NCBI GenBank assembly: GCA_022702545.1
Contig: JAHRBC010000004.1
Location: 3,472,001 to 3,536,000, forward strand
Length of the DNA stretch: 64,000 nt
From: Phycomyces nitens
Lineage: Eukaryota; Mucoromycota; Mucoromycetes; Mucorales; Phycomycetaceae
Direction of reading: 5' to 3'
This document shows, piece by piece, positions 44,983-56,462 of this stretch. The position numbers and the translations under genes are program-made. A model generated the notes under the pieces. That model did not search any database. It was not told where the DNA came from and was given only the letters and a program-made list of their open reading frames with translations. Each line of letters starts with the position of its first letter. Position 1 is the stretch's first letter.

Positions 44983-47900
44983 CTAAGTATAAATTTTGCG
45001 TGGCAATGGAACTACAAGTTTTTTGCTAATCTTGCTTAATGGCTGGTAATCAACAATTGCAACTGGCATGAGAATTCGGTGCATAGGTAGGATACTTTGA
45101 AAATCAACTCTTGAAAACTCGCTTTTGTGGATCTCAATGCCTTCCATTTCTCTAGTCCTATCAGATGTTGTTTTATACCATTTAACAAAGGCAAAGGTAT
45201 GCTGGGGGTTGTGGTATTCAGTTGATAAGGATGCTGGACTAAATGTGTGCACAAAAATATATTGGATTTCTCCAATATATCCATAGATTACATTTGTTTT
45301 GTCCTCCACAAACAATGCCTGAATGTATGATCCACGTTTGTTACCATGATTGCCTTTGAATACTTGGCCAAGAATGTTGATAGACTTCAGCATGACAATC
45401 CAATCGTTGACAAAAGCAGAACTGTCCATGTTGATTTTGCAACTTGAGATTGACCTGTCATTATAGACCACTTGGTAATGTTCAACAAGACAATCATAAT
45501 CAGGACTTGGCATTGGTGACAAAGGCTTTGTTCTAAGAGGAAATGCAGATGGTGGAAGAGATTCATTGCCTTTGATAGAAGATGTTGTGTTGTATGCGGC
45601 ATTTATGAAATCAGACAGGGAGAATGCATGAGGTTGACTGGGCGGGATTACTGAACGAGTCTCAGTTTTTAACAATTTCTTGAAAATATCCAGATAACCA
45701 TGTGCATTAGCAGACTCAAGTATATTCCGCGCAAAATCTTCTTTGTGAACTTCTTCAACAAATCTCTTCATGTATGTCCATTCAAATCCGGTTTTCCTGT
45801 TTGTCTGGATGTTTTTGAGGATACCATTGTATCTCTCAAAGCCAAAAAGCCAGTAACCATACACAGGGCCAAAGTCTTGAACTGTCTGATGTAAATAAAG
45901 ATGAAGGTGCATATTCGGTGAAAGAAGATCAAGATCATAAAGATTCTCACAGCCTTGGCAAAATTTTTGTAGATATTCATGAGCATTGTCGATTTCGTCT
46001 TCAGTGATGTTGGGCTTGATGAGTAAACGGCATGCATTGACAAAGAATATCCAATTTTCAAACATTTTTGGCGGGAGTAGATCTTTCAGGACAACAGGAG
46101 AATACACAAGGCACCACGACTTCCACTCATCAGCCTTCATGAAAGGAAATCCTTTTGCAATCTTTGTCTTTAGTGGTGTGTAATCAGGTGGCAGTACCAT
46201 ATTTTTAACCATGTTTTGCATAGAGACGAGTTTTTTGGAGTCAATTATTCCATCTGCAACCCATTTTTCCATCATTCGCTTAGCAGTTCCCAAGAAAAGG
46301 TTGTGCATTGGATCTATAATGGTGCAGCAGACAGCATCAAAGTACTCAAGACGATGCAGTTCGGACCAGCGAACACCATTTTCAACTTCAAGACGATGTC
46401 TCTCAGTCTTAGTGGTTGCATTTCTCCAGACCTCAGCATCCTTACAATTATCATTCTTAGTGCGAAGGAGCCACTTTGAGAAGTCAAATCCAGAATAATT
46501 GACAGAACTCGTTCCAGCTAACCGGGAGAATTGGCGTTTGCACTTATGGCATGCATTTGTACTCGTATGGGATGTAAATCCACATACTTTCCTTGCGGCG
46601 GGGATATCACAGGCAACCATGAAGAGAGCAGCGCAGATTGTTGTACCATTTGGATATTGGTGGGTTTGGATTTTGACACCCTTGTAAAGACTTTGCAACT
46701 CATCAACAAGAGGTTGGAGATAGCTGTTTATCTCTGATGTCTTTGCTTCCTTTGGCCCTGGCATTAATCCAACAAGAATTGTATTCTCCTTTTTGAACCT
46801 AATCTCCCGAGGAAGGTTGTTGATGGCAAGATAAATCGCTCCACAAGAGTAGGTAACACCATCAAATGGCTGGAACCAGTCGATATTCAAGGTCAACATG
46901 AGAGATCGGTCAGTGTCAACAAATGGGAAGCCATCAATGTCCTGGAATTCATTCCACATGATACCATCATAAATGTCAAACAATACTCCATCTACTTTTG
47001 GCCCACGATTCCATGAATTGATTGCATCTTCAAATCCTGGGCGACGAAAAAACTTTTTCAATGAGTCTATGACAGAGTGGTATACGTATGTTCTCTTTGG
47101 GATTCGTGACTCAGATCCAGACTTGAACAACGGATTGGAACACAAAGAGCTGCCGCCAAACTTGATTGATGTACAAGACAAAGGAACAGATACACCAATA
47201 TCATAGATTGTATGGCATTCACTGCATGCAACATACTTTTTATCCCACTTGTCAAATTGCCATAACCTGCCAATTGCTTGAGACCAGGAACACTCAAAGG
47301 AAGACGAAATGGATCCTGGAATATTTCAAGAATCTTGTTGATAATGGCAATCAAGATAACTGCTCCTTCATCAACGACGTACAAGGATACAAATAGGGCA
47401 ATGGTGGTGACAATGAAACGGTGGATGAAATTCAACTTTGGTTGTGGGTCCAAAGAAAAATCTTTTGTGTAAAAAATGAAAATTAGCTCATATAATTCTA
47501 TTTATCAGGGGTCAATATTAATTCACGATATCCATACCTTCACCAAAAATTGCCGCCTCATCATCACTATCTTCACTTTCTTCCTCGTCTTCTTCATTCT
47601 CAGAGATGCTCTCATGAACACAGTCATCTCCATCAACACCAAACATGGTGTCAGCTTTGGAAAAAGATAGGTTCCTTATCTGTGCTGGTGCTGCCTCATC
47701 TTTATCCAAATATTAAAATAAAAATTAGTAAAGAAAAATAAAAAATAAATTTATTTCTATTATCAAATTCACCTTCATTTTCAATTTCATATTCTTCAGC
47801 ATCAAAAAACTGTTCATGTTTATCAACGGCCTCAGATGTTTCATGAATCATTTCGATTCTGTCTTCATTAAATACTATATTATACTTGTTATTTTACTGG

Positions 47901-48079
47901 GAAAATAAAATTATATTAGCTTTCTTACTCCTATGACTGAGAAGGTTTTTCTTTGTTTCTTCTATTCTCATATGTCGTTTGAATGTTTGAGAGGATATAA
48001 TATTAAAGCCTCCCAGTTTGTTCTTGCAAACAGAACATCTGCACTCGACTGTATTTCTTGAACTTCGGTTAGGAGCCAT
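44983..48079 (-). pseudogene. Element D transposase (Transposase_21), one base short of intact
   Basis: Exons 47929-48079, 47773-47874, 47538-47699 and 44983-47461, phase 1 introns. Finger C-R-C-S-V-C ... TFKRHM; acidic exon 3 (SENEEDEEESEDSDDEAA); core with IDWFQPFDGV, ILVGLMPGPKE, ACDIPAARK, NACHKC, DPMHNLFLGTAKRM; C-terminus ILPMHRILMPVA and PLPRKIYT. The only lesion seen is in the A-run at 47237-47241 (complement T5): with one more A the frame reads GIKKYVAC as in relatives, without it the frame is lost. This could be real decay or a homopolymer error in the assembly. Confidence 0.88.
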
Positions 48080-48312
48080 AATTAAAAGATTTTACAGTAA
48101 AGAAGAGGGATACAAGGCAAAGTTTATTTTATATATTTGGATTTAGTATTCATTTCTTATGCTACACATGTTTTATAGCCAATTACATTGACAAAACGTT
48201 TTGCTATATGTCTAAACTACCAAAAAACATCTGATCTTTAATTTTACCTTTTCTTTCACGTATAATTAATATTCTTTGAGATATGTGAAACTGACCAATT
48301 TTTGCAGTGAAG

Positions 48313-50127
48313 ATGGAGAATGTGATTCTCATTGGGCTCATGCCAGGTCCCAAAGAAGCAAGCACTGCTGAGATCAACAACTACCTGCGCCCCCTTGTTG
48401 ATGAGCTCAAGGATCTGTACACTGGTATCAGTATTGATACGTAAAGTCGTTCTGGTGCTTTGGTTCGTGCTGCTCTGCTGATGGTTGCATGTGATATACC
48501 TGCTGCAAGAAAGACATGCGGATTCACTTCTCACAACAGCAGAAACGCATGCCATAAGTGCAATCGGCACTTTTTCCGTTTTGAAGGCACATCCATTGTT
48601 GACTATTCTGGATTCAACTCTTCAGAGTGGATTGGCCGCACAAAAGAAGAGAACCGCCAGCATGCCATCATGTGGAAAAACGCAGCAAGCTTGACAGAGA
48701 GAAAGCAATTGGAAGTTGAGAATGGAGTGCGGTGGTCTGAGCTTCACCGCCTTTCATACTTTGAGCCAGTCAGGACAACCATTGTGGACCCGATGCACAA
48801 CCTCTTCCTTGGAACGGCCAAGCGCATGATGGAAAAGTGGATCCTGTGTGGTCATCTTGATGATAACAACCTTTGTGAGATGCAGGTTGAGGCAAACACG
48901 ATTACATTGCCCATGGAATATGCCACTCTCACCACCAAGATCGCAAAGGGATTTCCATTCATGAAGGCAGATGAATTGAAATCATGGTGCTTGATTTACT
49001 CGCCTGTTGTGCTGAAGAGACGGTTGGAAGATAATTTGTTTGCCAACTGGATCAAGTTTGTTGATGCCTGCCAATTATTGACGAAGCCAACAATCAGTGA
49101 AGAAGAGGTTGAGCTTGCTCATGATAGTCTCGAGAGATTCTGCAGTGGGTGTGAAGAATTGTACGAGCATGACGTCTTGTCTCCAAACATGCACCTTCAC
49201 CTCCATTTGAAAGAGACAATCCAAGATTTCGGGCCCATTTATGGATATTGGCTGTTCAGCTTTGAACGCTACAATAGGCTTGTCAAAGGCTTTAATACCA
49301 ATCGTAAAGCCGGTTTTGAGAAGACATACATGAATAAGTTTGTCCAAAGTGGTTCAAAAGGTGACTTTTACCAAGCTCATCTCGCCACCATCACCAGCCC
49401 AAGTCATCTTGCTCTGTTCAACAGACTGTCTCCCACCACTGTGTTTGCGCCTTAGCAAAATAGGCTGTCGATTTTTTCTCTCCCTGCCTTTTTGGAATCA
49501 GCAATGGATCCAACAAAGCAAACGTTTGGCAATGAGCCCCTTCCGTCATCTGCCCTGCCATTGGTCCTGAAAACACCAACAACAATGAGGAAAATTGAGT
49601 ACGAATGCCTGCTGAAGTATTACAAGATGGAATATGCTGATGATGATCTTTGCAGTGCAAAGAACATCATTAGAAGCACAAACTTTGTCAATGACAGAAT
49701 CCAGAAGTTTACCTTGATAAATCTTCTTGGACAAGTCTATAAAGGCAGCGAGGGGGCAAACGGAAGAGATTCATATATCCAGGCAATGTATATTGAGAAA
49801 AACGGTGATTCTGGGGAGATATATGCTGGTCGTATTAAATATCTTTTCGTTCACAATTTTTCGCCAACCCCTACTCCAGCCAACTTTCTTGTGTGCCTGA
49901 ATCCTCAGCATGTTTTTGCTTTTGTTGAGTGGTATGAAATCCCTTACCATCAACCAAGAATCAACCAGGGTATTGAGCTGTATAAGCCAACTTTTCAAAA
50001 GTACAACTATGATAATATTTTGCCTGTTAATTGCATCCTTTTGCCAATTGCGATAGGCAATCATATTTCTGGTCGTGGTGCAGCCAAAGTTCTTGTCATT
50101 CCCTTGCCTAGAAAGCTTTATGCTTAG
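48313..50127 (+). pseudogene. Element C transposase, 3' part, two nonsense codons
   Basis: Continues exon 4 after element D: MENVILIGLMPGPKEASTAEI, TAA at 48442-48444 (after SIDT), VRAALLMVACDIPAARKTCGF, DPMHNLFLGTAKRM, SPNMHLHLHL, YWLFSFERYN, TAG at 49453-49455 (after TTVFAP), then on in frame to 50127 with FGNEPLPSSALPL, QHVFAFVEWY, NILPVNCILLPIA and the tail PLPRKLYA. Decayed copy. It faces its partner gene with 122 bp between stops. Confidence 0.88.
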
Positions 50128-50249
50128 ACTTCTTTTTCTTTTTTATTATTATTATTATTATCTTTCACTATCTTATATAAAACATACAATACTTGTGTAT
50201 TCAAAACCATATTAATGAAAGTATAGGAATGAGAGATGCAAGTAATTGT

Positions 50250-51375
50250 TTATTCACGTTTTGTCCACACGGGCATTTTGGCTACTAAGCCACGAGGAAT
50301 TGCTTTTGATACAACTATGTGATGGCGAGCCTTCAGCTGGCCTGCTCTCTTTCCCAAATCACTTATTGCAAGAGTATCGAGAAAGTCAAAGAACTCATTC
50401 AACTATCCAAATATTTTCTTTGTTAAACATATAATAAAAGTGGAAATATATGTTATAGCTACCTCATCACTTTGCCAGCTTGGGTGAAGCACTGTTACAG
50501 TTGTGTCTATATCACTTTCATCATCAGACATGACATCTCTATAAAAGACGCCACTGTAGTCTCTCCCAAACTTTTCGATGGAGGCGGCCTTGTGTTTGGC
50601 AAACGTTCTCTTCTGTCTCTTGAAGAGCTAAAAAATATAACGATAAATATATTTATGTTTCTCTTATTTTTTATAGAGCCACCTATGTCTGTCTTGCAAT
50701 TGCCTCTTCTGTTTGCCTTTTTTTTTGGCTTCTTTGCCCTCCAGTGAGAGCTTGCTGTTGGCCATGCAGTTGTAATAGTTGTTTACTAGCATACCACATA
50801 ATTCTTTTGTTGGAACAAAGGCAGACTCACTCTGGCCACGCAGATACACCAACAAGTCATCTGCCACATTCTTGTTGACCTCATCAGACAACCCAACACT
50901 GACATCCCAAGTCATCTTTGCGTCATTCTCACTTATTGTTTGGGGATCATCAGTGTTGAGATTCATGTTTCTGAGGCGATCACGAATGAGTTTCTAGTTT
51001 ATATTGATTAATAATGATTCAAGCAGTGTTTACTTTTAATATTTACTGAGATCTTTGGGTTTCTGCTATTGCCAACAACATCTCGCAGTTGGATCTCAAA
51101 ATTATTACTCTGGATAGCCTGTAGACCGGCCAACTGAGGAGCTTCTTGTCTCTTCATTGCATCAAAGACAAGACCATCCACGGAATTCATCATTTTGCTT
51201 CCACTATCCTTGAGTGTGCCGACATCATTGCACATAGTTGTCATTTTTTTGTCCAAGGTGGACAAGAGGTTGACTATGTTATCAAATTCCTCTCTGGAAA
51301 CCCCAACAACATCTTGTCTAGGAACAAGAGAAGGACAAACAGGTCCTACACGGCCATTGCTGACAGTATTAATCA
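50250..51375 (-). pseudogene. Element C partner protein, 3' part (5' end cut by element H)
   Basis: Exon 1 remnant 51047-51375 (INTVSNGRVGPVCPSL ... VVGNSRNPKIS), exon 2 from 50993 to about 50688 (NTDDPQTISENDAKMTW, LVYLRGQSESAFVP), exon 3 50463-50627 (LFKRQKR, VMSDDESDID, HPSWQSDE) and exon 4 50250-50402 (LNEFFDFLDTLA ... MPVWTKRE). The layout matches the intact partners. The exon 2 donor at the expected place (306 bp) is not GT, so splicing may be lost. The 5' end stops at 51375 where CACTACGGC of element H starts. Confidence 0.75.
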
Positions 51376-51890
51376 CACTACGGCTAAGAAATCGGCAGTT
51401 ATCTACCGTTTTGGTCACATAACTACCGTTTTTTTGGTGGGGCAAAATGGTGGATATGACCCTGTGTAAGGCGAATTTGGTAGTAGCTACCGTTTTTATA
51501 GTGGCGAAAATTGGCAGATAACTACCATTTTTCTTCACTAAAAAAACGGTAGTTATCTGCCGTTTTGGTAACATTGCTACCGTTTGTTTGGTGGGGCAAA
51601 ACGGTGGATATGACCCTGTGTAAGGCGAGTTTGGTAGTAGCTACCGTTTTTTGCTAATAAAAAATTGGCAGATAACTACCGTTTTGGTAACATAACTACT
51701 GTTTTTCTTCACTAAAAATACGGTAGATATCTGCCGTTTTGGTAACATTGCTACCGTTTGTTTGGTGGGGCAAAACGGTGGATATGACCCTGTGTAAGGC
51801 GAGTTTGGTAGTAGCTACCGTTTTTTGCTAATAAAAAACGGCAGATAACTACCGTTTTGGTAACATAACTACCGTTTTTTTATCCAACCA
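51376..51890. repeat. Sub-terminal repeat array of element H (about 155-180 bp units, three copies)
   Basis: Each unit has CCGTTTTGGTAACAT, GGTGGGGCAAAACGG, TATGACCCTGTGTAAGGCGA, GTAGTAGCTACCG and AACGGTAG / ATCTGCCG strings in both orientations. Units start near 51397, 51552 and 51733. The third is nearly identical to the second, so the amplification is recent. Frames through this array are not genes. Confidence 0.85.
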
Positions 51891-52836
51891 AAAATGCTTC
51901 CATTATACACTATAACCTCTCTTTTATAGTACTCTATTTGATAATGGGTTCTGCTATTCTTTTACGACCATTCTTTTGAAAGAATGGTTTATTCTTTATT
52001 ATAGAATGTCTTGATTTAATTCATACCGTATTTTGCGCACAATTATTATAGAAAAATACTTAAAACTAATGCTATTTAATATTATAAAACATATATAGTA
52101 CAAACCTTTGTTATAAGCTATACACGCATGATAATACTACGTTGATATACATTAGATGATCCTTAACATTCATTAATTGCTAAAAATTCATTGTGGTCAG
52201 AAAAATAAACAATTATATAAACCTAGTACATTATTTTGTACTGCTTACAAGTATATATTATGCTTGTCAATTACTATACCATGCCTCTTGTATTGAATGA
52301 TTATACTGAAAGGAATCTCCAGATATAAACACTATATGTAATAGGAGGTGAATAGGATATGCGCGGTAAAATTAGTTGAAGAAGAATATAATTATTAGAC
52401 AATCGTCTTACCATAGAAAATCAACTTTGGCATATTCAAATCATATGATTCAAGACTGATTCGAATCTCATTGTAGCAAACAGAGTAATCAGCTCATTAG
52501 AAAAGAAAAGTGTATATCTTACAGAGATTGCCAAGTGTAAAAAGGATAAACCATATTGTAATATAGCCGTAAAAAGTTTTCGCTCTTTTGTTTCTGGGGG
52601 AAAAAAGAGCGAGCTGCATTTCATTCCTAAATCAAAGGTAATCAAGCTAAAGATGGTTCAATCGGGATGTCAATCAGGTGTTTATAACCGTGCCGATCTT
52701 ACATGAAGGAGGCTCATTTGGTTTTATTTCAAAGAGTCAATACAAAGACAAGACAAGAGAAGCAAAAAAAAAAAGCACACTAAGCATATGCTAAAAAATG
52801 CAATGGGGTTAATAAGAGTCGGCTAAACAAAAAATC
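51891..52836. other. Non-coding part of element H
   Basis: AT-rich; no gene seen between the sub-terminal array and the stop of the element H gene. Confidence 0.55.
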
Positions 52837-53389
52837 TTAAACCCTTGTTCTCTTTCTCTTTCGTACTGGCTCAACACTTGGCCTTGGTGGTGTAGAGCTA
52901 TATCAAACAGTAGAAATATTATGTTAGCATTGGATTAGCAACAGATGAGCAACAACAAAAACAACTTACAGCACATCTGCCATGATTGGTGATTCAGCGC
53001 CATCGTCAGTCTGACCTGCCTCATCTGATATAGAAGAAGTGCTTGCTCCGTCCTGTTATAGCATAATAAAAATATTGTGTTAATTATAAATTATTCAAAC
53101 GGTTGTTAATTAATAAACTTGCCTGGCTGTTGTCTACCATTCTTCTCTTGTGAGTTTGGCTGTCGCTTTTGAAGGTGTCACGAAGAAGATTCTTTGCACA
53201 CCACATTATTTTGCACTTAAAGATGTCAAGGCCACTGTCCTTGGCAAGTTTTTCCAGATGCATCATATAATATTCCCTTTGATGCTCTGGAATACCTCTC
53301 CATTCTTTCTTAATTGCCGGATAGTCCTTGTCAATCAAGTTGCACTCACTGCAAAAGAGGGGCTGTTTGTAGTACCAGAAATCCGGCAT
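52837..53389 (-). pseudogene. Element H gene of unknown function (3' part), GC-AG intron
   Basis: Exons 53123-53389 (open at its 5' side), 52970-53052 and 52837-52897. The protein has C-S-E-C (residue 12-15), EWRGIPEHQREYYMMHLEKL, FKCKIMWCAKNLLRDTFKS, an acidic exon SSISDEAGQTDDGAESPIM and a basic tail VEPVRKRKRTRV (nuclear signal type). The first intron has a GC donor (CAG-GCAAGT), also kept in the G copy. I do not recognise the family. As the second gene of the G/H group it may be the counterpart of the A-F partner, but no clear sequence match supports that. The 5' end is lost at the J junction. Confidence 0.55.
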
Positions 53390-53394
53390 TATGG

Positions 53395-54111
53395 TACTGA
53401 AAAGGGGTGGGTTTCACCTAGTTTAAATATTTTTTCAACTAGGAGGCATGCTAGCTTCACAGGTACCTCGGTGTCGTGGTTTGCAGTAGTAGAAACATTT
53501 AAAAATGTGCCGCAGGTGAGGTCTGTTAGCACTTTCGGTATATAGATCTGATTTGGAACGATGAAAAAAAGTATTTAAAAGAACGGTTCTATTTTGGTCG
53601 TCTCAACGTGGTCGTTGAAATGTTCAGATACGTCACATATCTTTATGTTGCGAGTTGTAGAAACTCGATGTATCTACTAGTGGTTACTACCCAAGACCAA
53701 TCAAATCAAACACTTGAAAGCCTCTTTATTCTTCTTCACCAGTAATATATCACCCATTATTTGATTTCCCGTTTATATTGGATTGGTAATGGTTTACGCT
53801 TTTATTTTTATTGGAAAGAATAGAATGTTTCTAGGTTTAGGGTCTATTATTACGCCTATTCCTATGCCTAGCCGTTTCTACCCGGTTGCTTGCTGCTATT
53901 TGGATGGAATATTTTTCTACATAAAAAATACCTGCAAAAATATGAATATCCAGCAATTTTTTGGGCTGCAGGAGTGTTCTGTAAAAGATAAAGAAGTGTT
54001 AATGATGTGGGGTACAAAGAGAAAATTTTTGTGTGTCAAAAGATACTTACATTGCAAGAGATGGGCAAGAGTGCGCAAAGGGGACTTGAATTTTAAGGCT
54101 GGATGGGCTGT
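53395..54111. mobile_element. Element J: CACTA end fragment related to element B
   Basis: 53640-54111 aligns with the left arm of element B (14401-14830), including TATTGGAAAGAATAGAATG, a GCCG-TTCTACC string and a TATTTGGAT box, at nearly the same distance from its presumed end. The end itself reads TACTGAAAAGGGG rather than CACTGG, so it may be mutated. It interrupts the element H gene and is itself cut at 54111 by element F. No gene. Confidence 0.4.
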
Positions 54112-55744
54112 CACTACAAAAACTGGTCGATTTTACTAACCTGAAATGTGGGGTATATGTACATGAAATTTTATATTCCATATACATTATGAGGAGATTT
54201 CATCTGAATCCATATTCCAATGCCCCATATGGCGTTGATTAACATCCTCTGATTATATGGGTTGACGGAATCCCAACATTAGACAATTGCTAGTCAGCAA
54301 GCTGTGTAGAAACTAAATATACATTATAGCTACGCCTGATTCTCAATGAATACCCATTTATGTATGGTCTGTTATAAGGTGCGCATACAAACCCAATTGC
54401 CATGTATTGTCCACTGAGATTGGTCCTTTTTGTTATATTTAATATGCTTTTATTGGCTTTGTTTCTCTTAAAAGTGAGGGAATGGACCTCTGGGGTTTTC
54501 AAAAGTGAGGGAATGGGTTATTCGACTGTATATAAAAGTGAGGGAATGGGTTGTTTTATAGTACAAAGTGAGGAAATGGGTTCTTCATAAACAAGCCTCT
54601 TTGGTTTGTTTATTTTTCAATAACAATGAATTGTATAATTTTCAATATTTTTATTTTATACGATTGATAGTTTTCTAAATACGCATTCTAATTTTATGGT
54701 ATATTCTAGAATAATACAGCTATTGCATGCATGCTTCTCTCTGATCTCTACTATCCATGGGATGCTCTTTCTATCAGCGGGTCAAAAACTTACTTGAAAG
54801 GGTACTTGACTATGCAAGAATAAAGAAAACAAAATTAGTAAATAATCTGAATAGAGAGAGAATATTTCAAAGTGAAGTACTTACAGGTGCGACTAGAAAC
54901 AAAGGGACATGGCACAAGCAATTATTTTGAATTATGAAAGGAGCGACAGTCTGGTATTTGCATTATCTATATGTGAATAAGGCTTGATTAGTTGGTGTAT
55001 AAGTATTGGTAGAAACAAGATGAGATCTATTATAAACTCACCAATATAGAGATGTCTTTGCATGTTTTACAGATTGTTTAACTGAATGGACTAACCGTAC
55101 TTTATAGATTAACTAGTAAATATAAGTGATTAGAGATCAAAAGTAAAACTAGGATAAATAACCTTACCATTGTACTAGATCCGATGACTGTGAGGCAAAA
55201 CAAAACCAAAAAAAGTTTTTCAATGACTAGATGAATATAAATATTAGTAAAGATGAGGTTATGCAAGAATATATTCATTTGTTAGTGAATGTGAGATTGA
55301 GCATGTCAAGTAAAAAGCAGGTGGCATTGATAGACTATAGGAAAATATATTAAGAGATGGTGAGTAAAAGTAAAGTATAGAGCAAAGTCACTTGGCTATT
55401 TGACGGCAGTAATTATTAAAGAGGTTTAAAAAATAAATAAATAAAAGAAAAAAATACTTTGTGATAAAGTGCCTTGACCCTGAAAATAAAATAGGCGGCC
55501 AGTCAAAATGATTTTCTTGAAGATATCGTTGCTTTGTTTTATGTCTGTGAAACTATGTCTCACTGGGTTAAAAAAGATACTCCTTTGATTTATATAAAGT
55601 GCAAGATATTATGAAATATGATTAAATACTTTTACTCTATTGCTCTTTAGCCTCTTTTTTTAAAGTAAGTATAAACTGGCCAATATATGGTGCAATGTAT
55701 ATCAATATCTATAGACTCATTGATCCTTACATCTTTAATAGAAC
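54112..55744. other. Left sub-terminal non-coding region of element F
   Basis: No gene. Four short direct repeats lie at 54470-54590 (separate entry). Expected to hold the partner promoter; an acceptor AATAG sits 4 nt before its ATG. Confidence 0.6.
54470..54590. repeat. Four copies of AAAGTGAGGGAATGGG
   Basis: AAAAGTGAGGGAATGG occurs three times, and a variant CAAAGTGAGGAAATGGG once, within 120 bp, about 360 bp inside the left end of element F. Candidate binding sites for the partner or the transposase (inference). Confidence 0.8.
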
Positions 55745-56121
55745 TATGAACACCCGCATTCCTCCCCTCCCCGTCAGCGTAACCCCAGACTCAATGCTGT
55801 TGCCCGTAGTGCATTGGCAGGTGGTATGAATACCACTCTTATCACAGAGCCCGAGTCAACCGGAACCATGATCTCTGGTAACCAAGACAACATGAACAAA
55901 TTGGATTCTATCCATAAGCTGTTGTTGTCAACAAATGAAAAGGTCGATTCATTGACAGCTGAAATCGAGACCATTTCGAAAAACATGGGTGTCATGGAGA
56001 ATGGTATTTGTCTCTCAAACGAGACAAATGCCTATCTCAAAAATAAAGTTGATGAGATTGTGCTTGCACAGGCAGAGGTAAAAGGTGTCATGGAAAAGGA
56101 GAATTTCTCTGCAGGTGCAGG
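55745..56121 (+). pseudogene. Element F partner, exon 1 5' part (split by Ty3-2)
   Basis: Homologous to the element E partner: PRQRNPRLNAVARSALAGGM, helical STNEKVDSLTAEIETISKNM, NGICLSNETNAYLKNKVDEI. The ATG at 55745 is out of frame with this because one base is missing from the C-rich run at about 55761-55775 compared with E. It breaks at GCAGG (56117-56121), the Ty3-2 target duplication, and resumes at 61595. Confidence 0.8.
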
Positions 56122-56462
56122 TGTGATATTTGTAGTAGAAATTGGGACGGTGGATACTTTGAGACTCTTTATTGTGGTTTAGAAAAAGTTAAAGTATATC
56201 CAGTTCTTGATTCAAGAAGTGTGTTAACTTAGTATTTATAATTATTGTTATAATTCTTATCAGCTTGGATATTCATTATCATAATAGCTGTGTTATTAGT
56301 TAATAGGTATTTTGGGACTTTGTCCCACAATAGATTGGGTATGGTATTTTCATATTTGGATAAGGATTTCTGGATGGTATAGTTTGTCTTGATTTTAGAT
56401 AATCCAGCTATCTGGGTTTATATATCACTTTTCTCTGATATACCATTATGCCAAATACAACA
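56122..56462 (-). repeat. Ty3-2 3' LTR (341 bp)
   Basis: On the minus strand begins TGTTGTATTTGG and ends AATATCACA. The pol stop codon TAA (56463-56465) directly touches it. Identical by eye to 61254-61594. Confidence 0.95.

Larger units (their letters stand above)
42214..48309. mobile_element. CACTA element D (6.1 kb), nested in C
   Basis: Left end CACTGCAAAAATATG (42214), right end CAATTTTTGCAGTG (to 48309); a second shared box ACATAT lies at the same distance inside each end. Both flanks are AAG (42211-42213, 48310-48312). Excision restores NLPRDECNK-MENVILIGLMPGPKE in element C, the normal family block. Contains partner (43666-44889, plus) and transposase (44983-48079, minus), tail to tail with 93 bp between. 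Confidence 0.94.
51376..53394. mobile_element. CACTA element H, left end (rest split off by J and the window end)
   Basis: CACTACGGCTAAG at 51376 follows TCA (51373-51375) within the element C partner gene. The end matches element G (CACTACGGC) and is followed by the same CTACCGTTTT motifs. It holds a minus-strand gene (52837-53389) related to the G fragment at 27671-28068, at a similar distance from the end (about 1.4 kb). The other end is not visible. Confidence 0.6.

Noticed and set aside
49135..49660. GCAGTG strings in element C as right ends
   Set aside because: They lie in conserved transposase codons (FCSGCE, LCSAKN) with the frame continuing on both sides.
43666..51375. Partner proteins as host transcription factors
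   Set aside because: Each is confined between CACTA ends and paired with a transposase; none occurs alone in the window.
51416..51574. N-terminal extension of the C partner into 51376-51574
   Set aside because: This is the sub-terminal repeat of element H, not coding sequence.
53346..53358. CACTGCAAAAGAGG as a CACTA end
   Set aside because: It is the complement of codons for the C-S-E-C motif of the element H gene and no break in homology occurs there.
55797..55806. CCCGTAGTG as the right end of element H
   Set aside because: It encodes the conserved ARSALA of the partner N-terminus; the E copy has the homologous codons.
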